NCBI GenBank assembly: GCA_900320415.1
Contig: ONSE01000031.1
Location: forward strand, 1-6,751
DNA length: 6,751 bases
Reading direction: 5' to 3'
From: an uncultured Eubacteriales bacterium
GTDB taxonomy: Bacteria > Bacillota > Clostridia > Oscillospirales > Acutalibacteraceae
Under the pieces are notes generated by a model. The model searched no databases and was not told the origin of the DNA. It saw only the letters and a program-made list of their open reading frames with translations. A program made the position numbers and the translations under genes. Below are positions 6,217-6,751 of this stretch, piece after piece (positions within the stretch are counted from its first letter, which is position 1; each line of letters begins with the position of its first letter).

Positions 6217-6751
6217 TTGAAACACAAAAGCACCTTATATATCACCCGGGCGGCGGTCATCGCCGCGCTCTACGCGGTCATCACCATCGCCCAGAACATC
6301 CTTTTTCCCGATTCCGCCTCCGCGGCGGTCCAGTTCCGCGTCAGCGAGACGCTGTGCATCCTGGCGGTGTTCACGCCCGTCGCCATCCCCGGGCTGACGC
6401 TCGGCTGCATTCTCGCGAACCTCAGCTCCCTTCCGCTCCTCGGCCCTCTTGATATGATATTCGGCTCCGCCGCGAGCTGTCTGGCGGCGGTTTCCATGTA
6501 CGCGCTGCGCAGGGTCAGGTGGTTCGGTCTTCCCGTGCTCTCCGCGCTGATGCCCGCCCTGTTCAACGGGCTGATCGTCGGCTTTGAGATCGCGTTTTTC
6601 CTGACAGACGGCGGCTTCACCCTTCCGGCATACCTCGCCGCGGCGGGCTTTGTCGCCCTCGGCGAGCTGGCGGTACTGCTGGTGCTGGGACTTCCCTTCG
6701 CCAAGCTGACGGAGGCGGCAAGGCTTGACGTCAGGCTGTTCGGCGTGAAAA
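6217..6751 (+). CDS. queT: QueT-family ECF transporter substrate-binding (S) component, 3' end cut by window edge
   Basis: Integral membrane protein resembling QueT, the S component of an energy-coupling-factor transporter thought to import queuosine precursors (preQ0/preQ1). It would need the shared EcfA/EcfA'/EcfT module, which is not in this window. The 178 visible residues already cover about the usual family length. Several hydrophobic segments are seen, roughly 11-29, 46-69, 79-97, 105-128 and 138-160. Family-like motifs include VQFRVSETL (38-46), TPVAIPGLTLGCILANL (53-69), LDMIFGS (78-84) and ALFNGLIVG (114-122). It begins with TTG at 6217 (KHKSTLYITRAAVIAALYA follows). It is transcribed away from the lipoprotein genes. 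The family assignment is from motif recognition; the substrate is taken from the family and not shown by the sequence. Confidence 0.82.
   Translation, partial: MKHKSTLYITRAAVIAALYAVITIAQNILFPDSASAAVQFRVSETLCILAVFTPVAIPGLTLGCILANLSSLPLLGPLDMIFGSAASCLAAVSMYALRRVRWFGLPVLSALMPALFNGLIVGFEIAFFLTDGGFTLPAYLAAAGFVALGELAVLLVLGLPFAKLTEAARLDVRLFGVK

Noticed and set aside
6270..6704. A 144-codon minus-strand open frame opposite the QueT-like gene
   Set aside because: Low-complexity Ala/Arg/Ser product typical of a GC-rich shadow; the plus strand encodes a coherent membrane protein with family motifs.

Overview
This is a GC-rich stretch, apart from its AT-rich intergenic regions, probably from an anaerobic Firmicute of the class Clostridia (Oscillospiraceae/Ruminococcaceae-like). 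That placement is an inference. It rests on the NAD-linked two-subunit (class 1B) dihydroorotate dehydrogenase PyrK/PyrD, a ROK glucokinase with the zinc motif, a QueT-type ECF substrate-binding protein, AGGAG-type Shine-Dalgarno sites, sigma-A-like promoters, and lipoproteins of a type common in gut Clostridia.

Layout: almost everything is on the minus strand. Read in the direction of transcription (right to left), two overlapping paralogous genes come first (6086 to 3587). Both encode very acidic secreted lipoproteins with a transglutaminase-like (Cys-His-Asp) core. After a 195-bp gap with a conspicuous inverted repeat come pyrK and pyrD (3391 to 1729), which overlap by 8 bp. An AraC-family regulator with an N-terminal cupin-like domain follows 61 bp later (1667 to 828) and ends in a clear intrinsic terminator. 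Beyond it, a new promoter drives a ROK-family glucokinase (666 to beyond the left edge, 3' end missing). On the plus strand at the right edge is a QueT-family membrane protein (6217 to beyond the right edge). It diverges from the lipoprotein pair across a 130-bp AT-rich region with two back-to-back promoters whose -35 boxes abut.

How the genes work together: PyrK and PyrD form one enzyme, the fourth step of de novo pyrimidine synthesis. The glucokinase phosphorylates sugar for glycolysis. The AraC regulator sits between these two and may sense a sugar or other small ligand, but its target is not visible. The lipoprotein pair probably acts at the cell surface; substrate unknown. The QueT-like protein probably imports a queuosine precursor with ECF partners encoded elsewhere. 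Apart from PyrK/PyrD and the duplicated lipoproteins, nothing shows these genes forming one pathway. I see no CRISPR, phage, IS, tRNA or rRNA sequence, and no gene-free stretch longer than 300 bases. The most unusual feature is the overlapping, extremely acidic transglutaminase-like lipoprotein pair.
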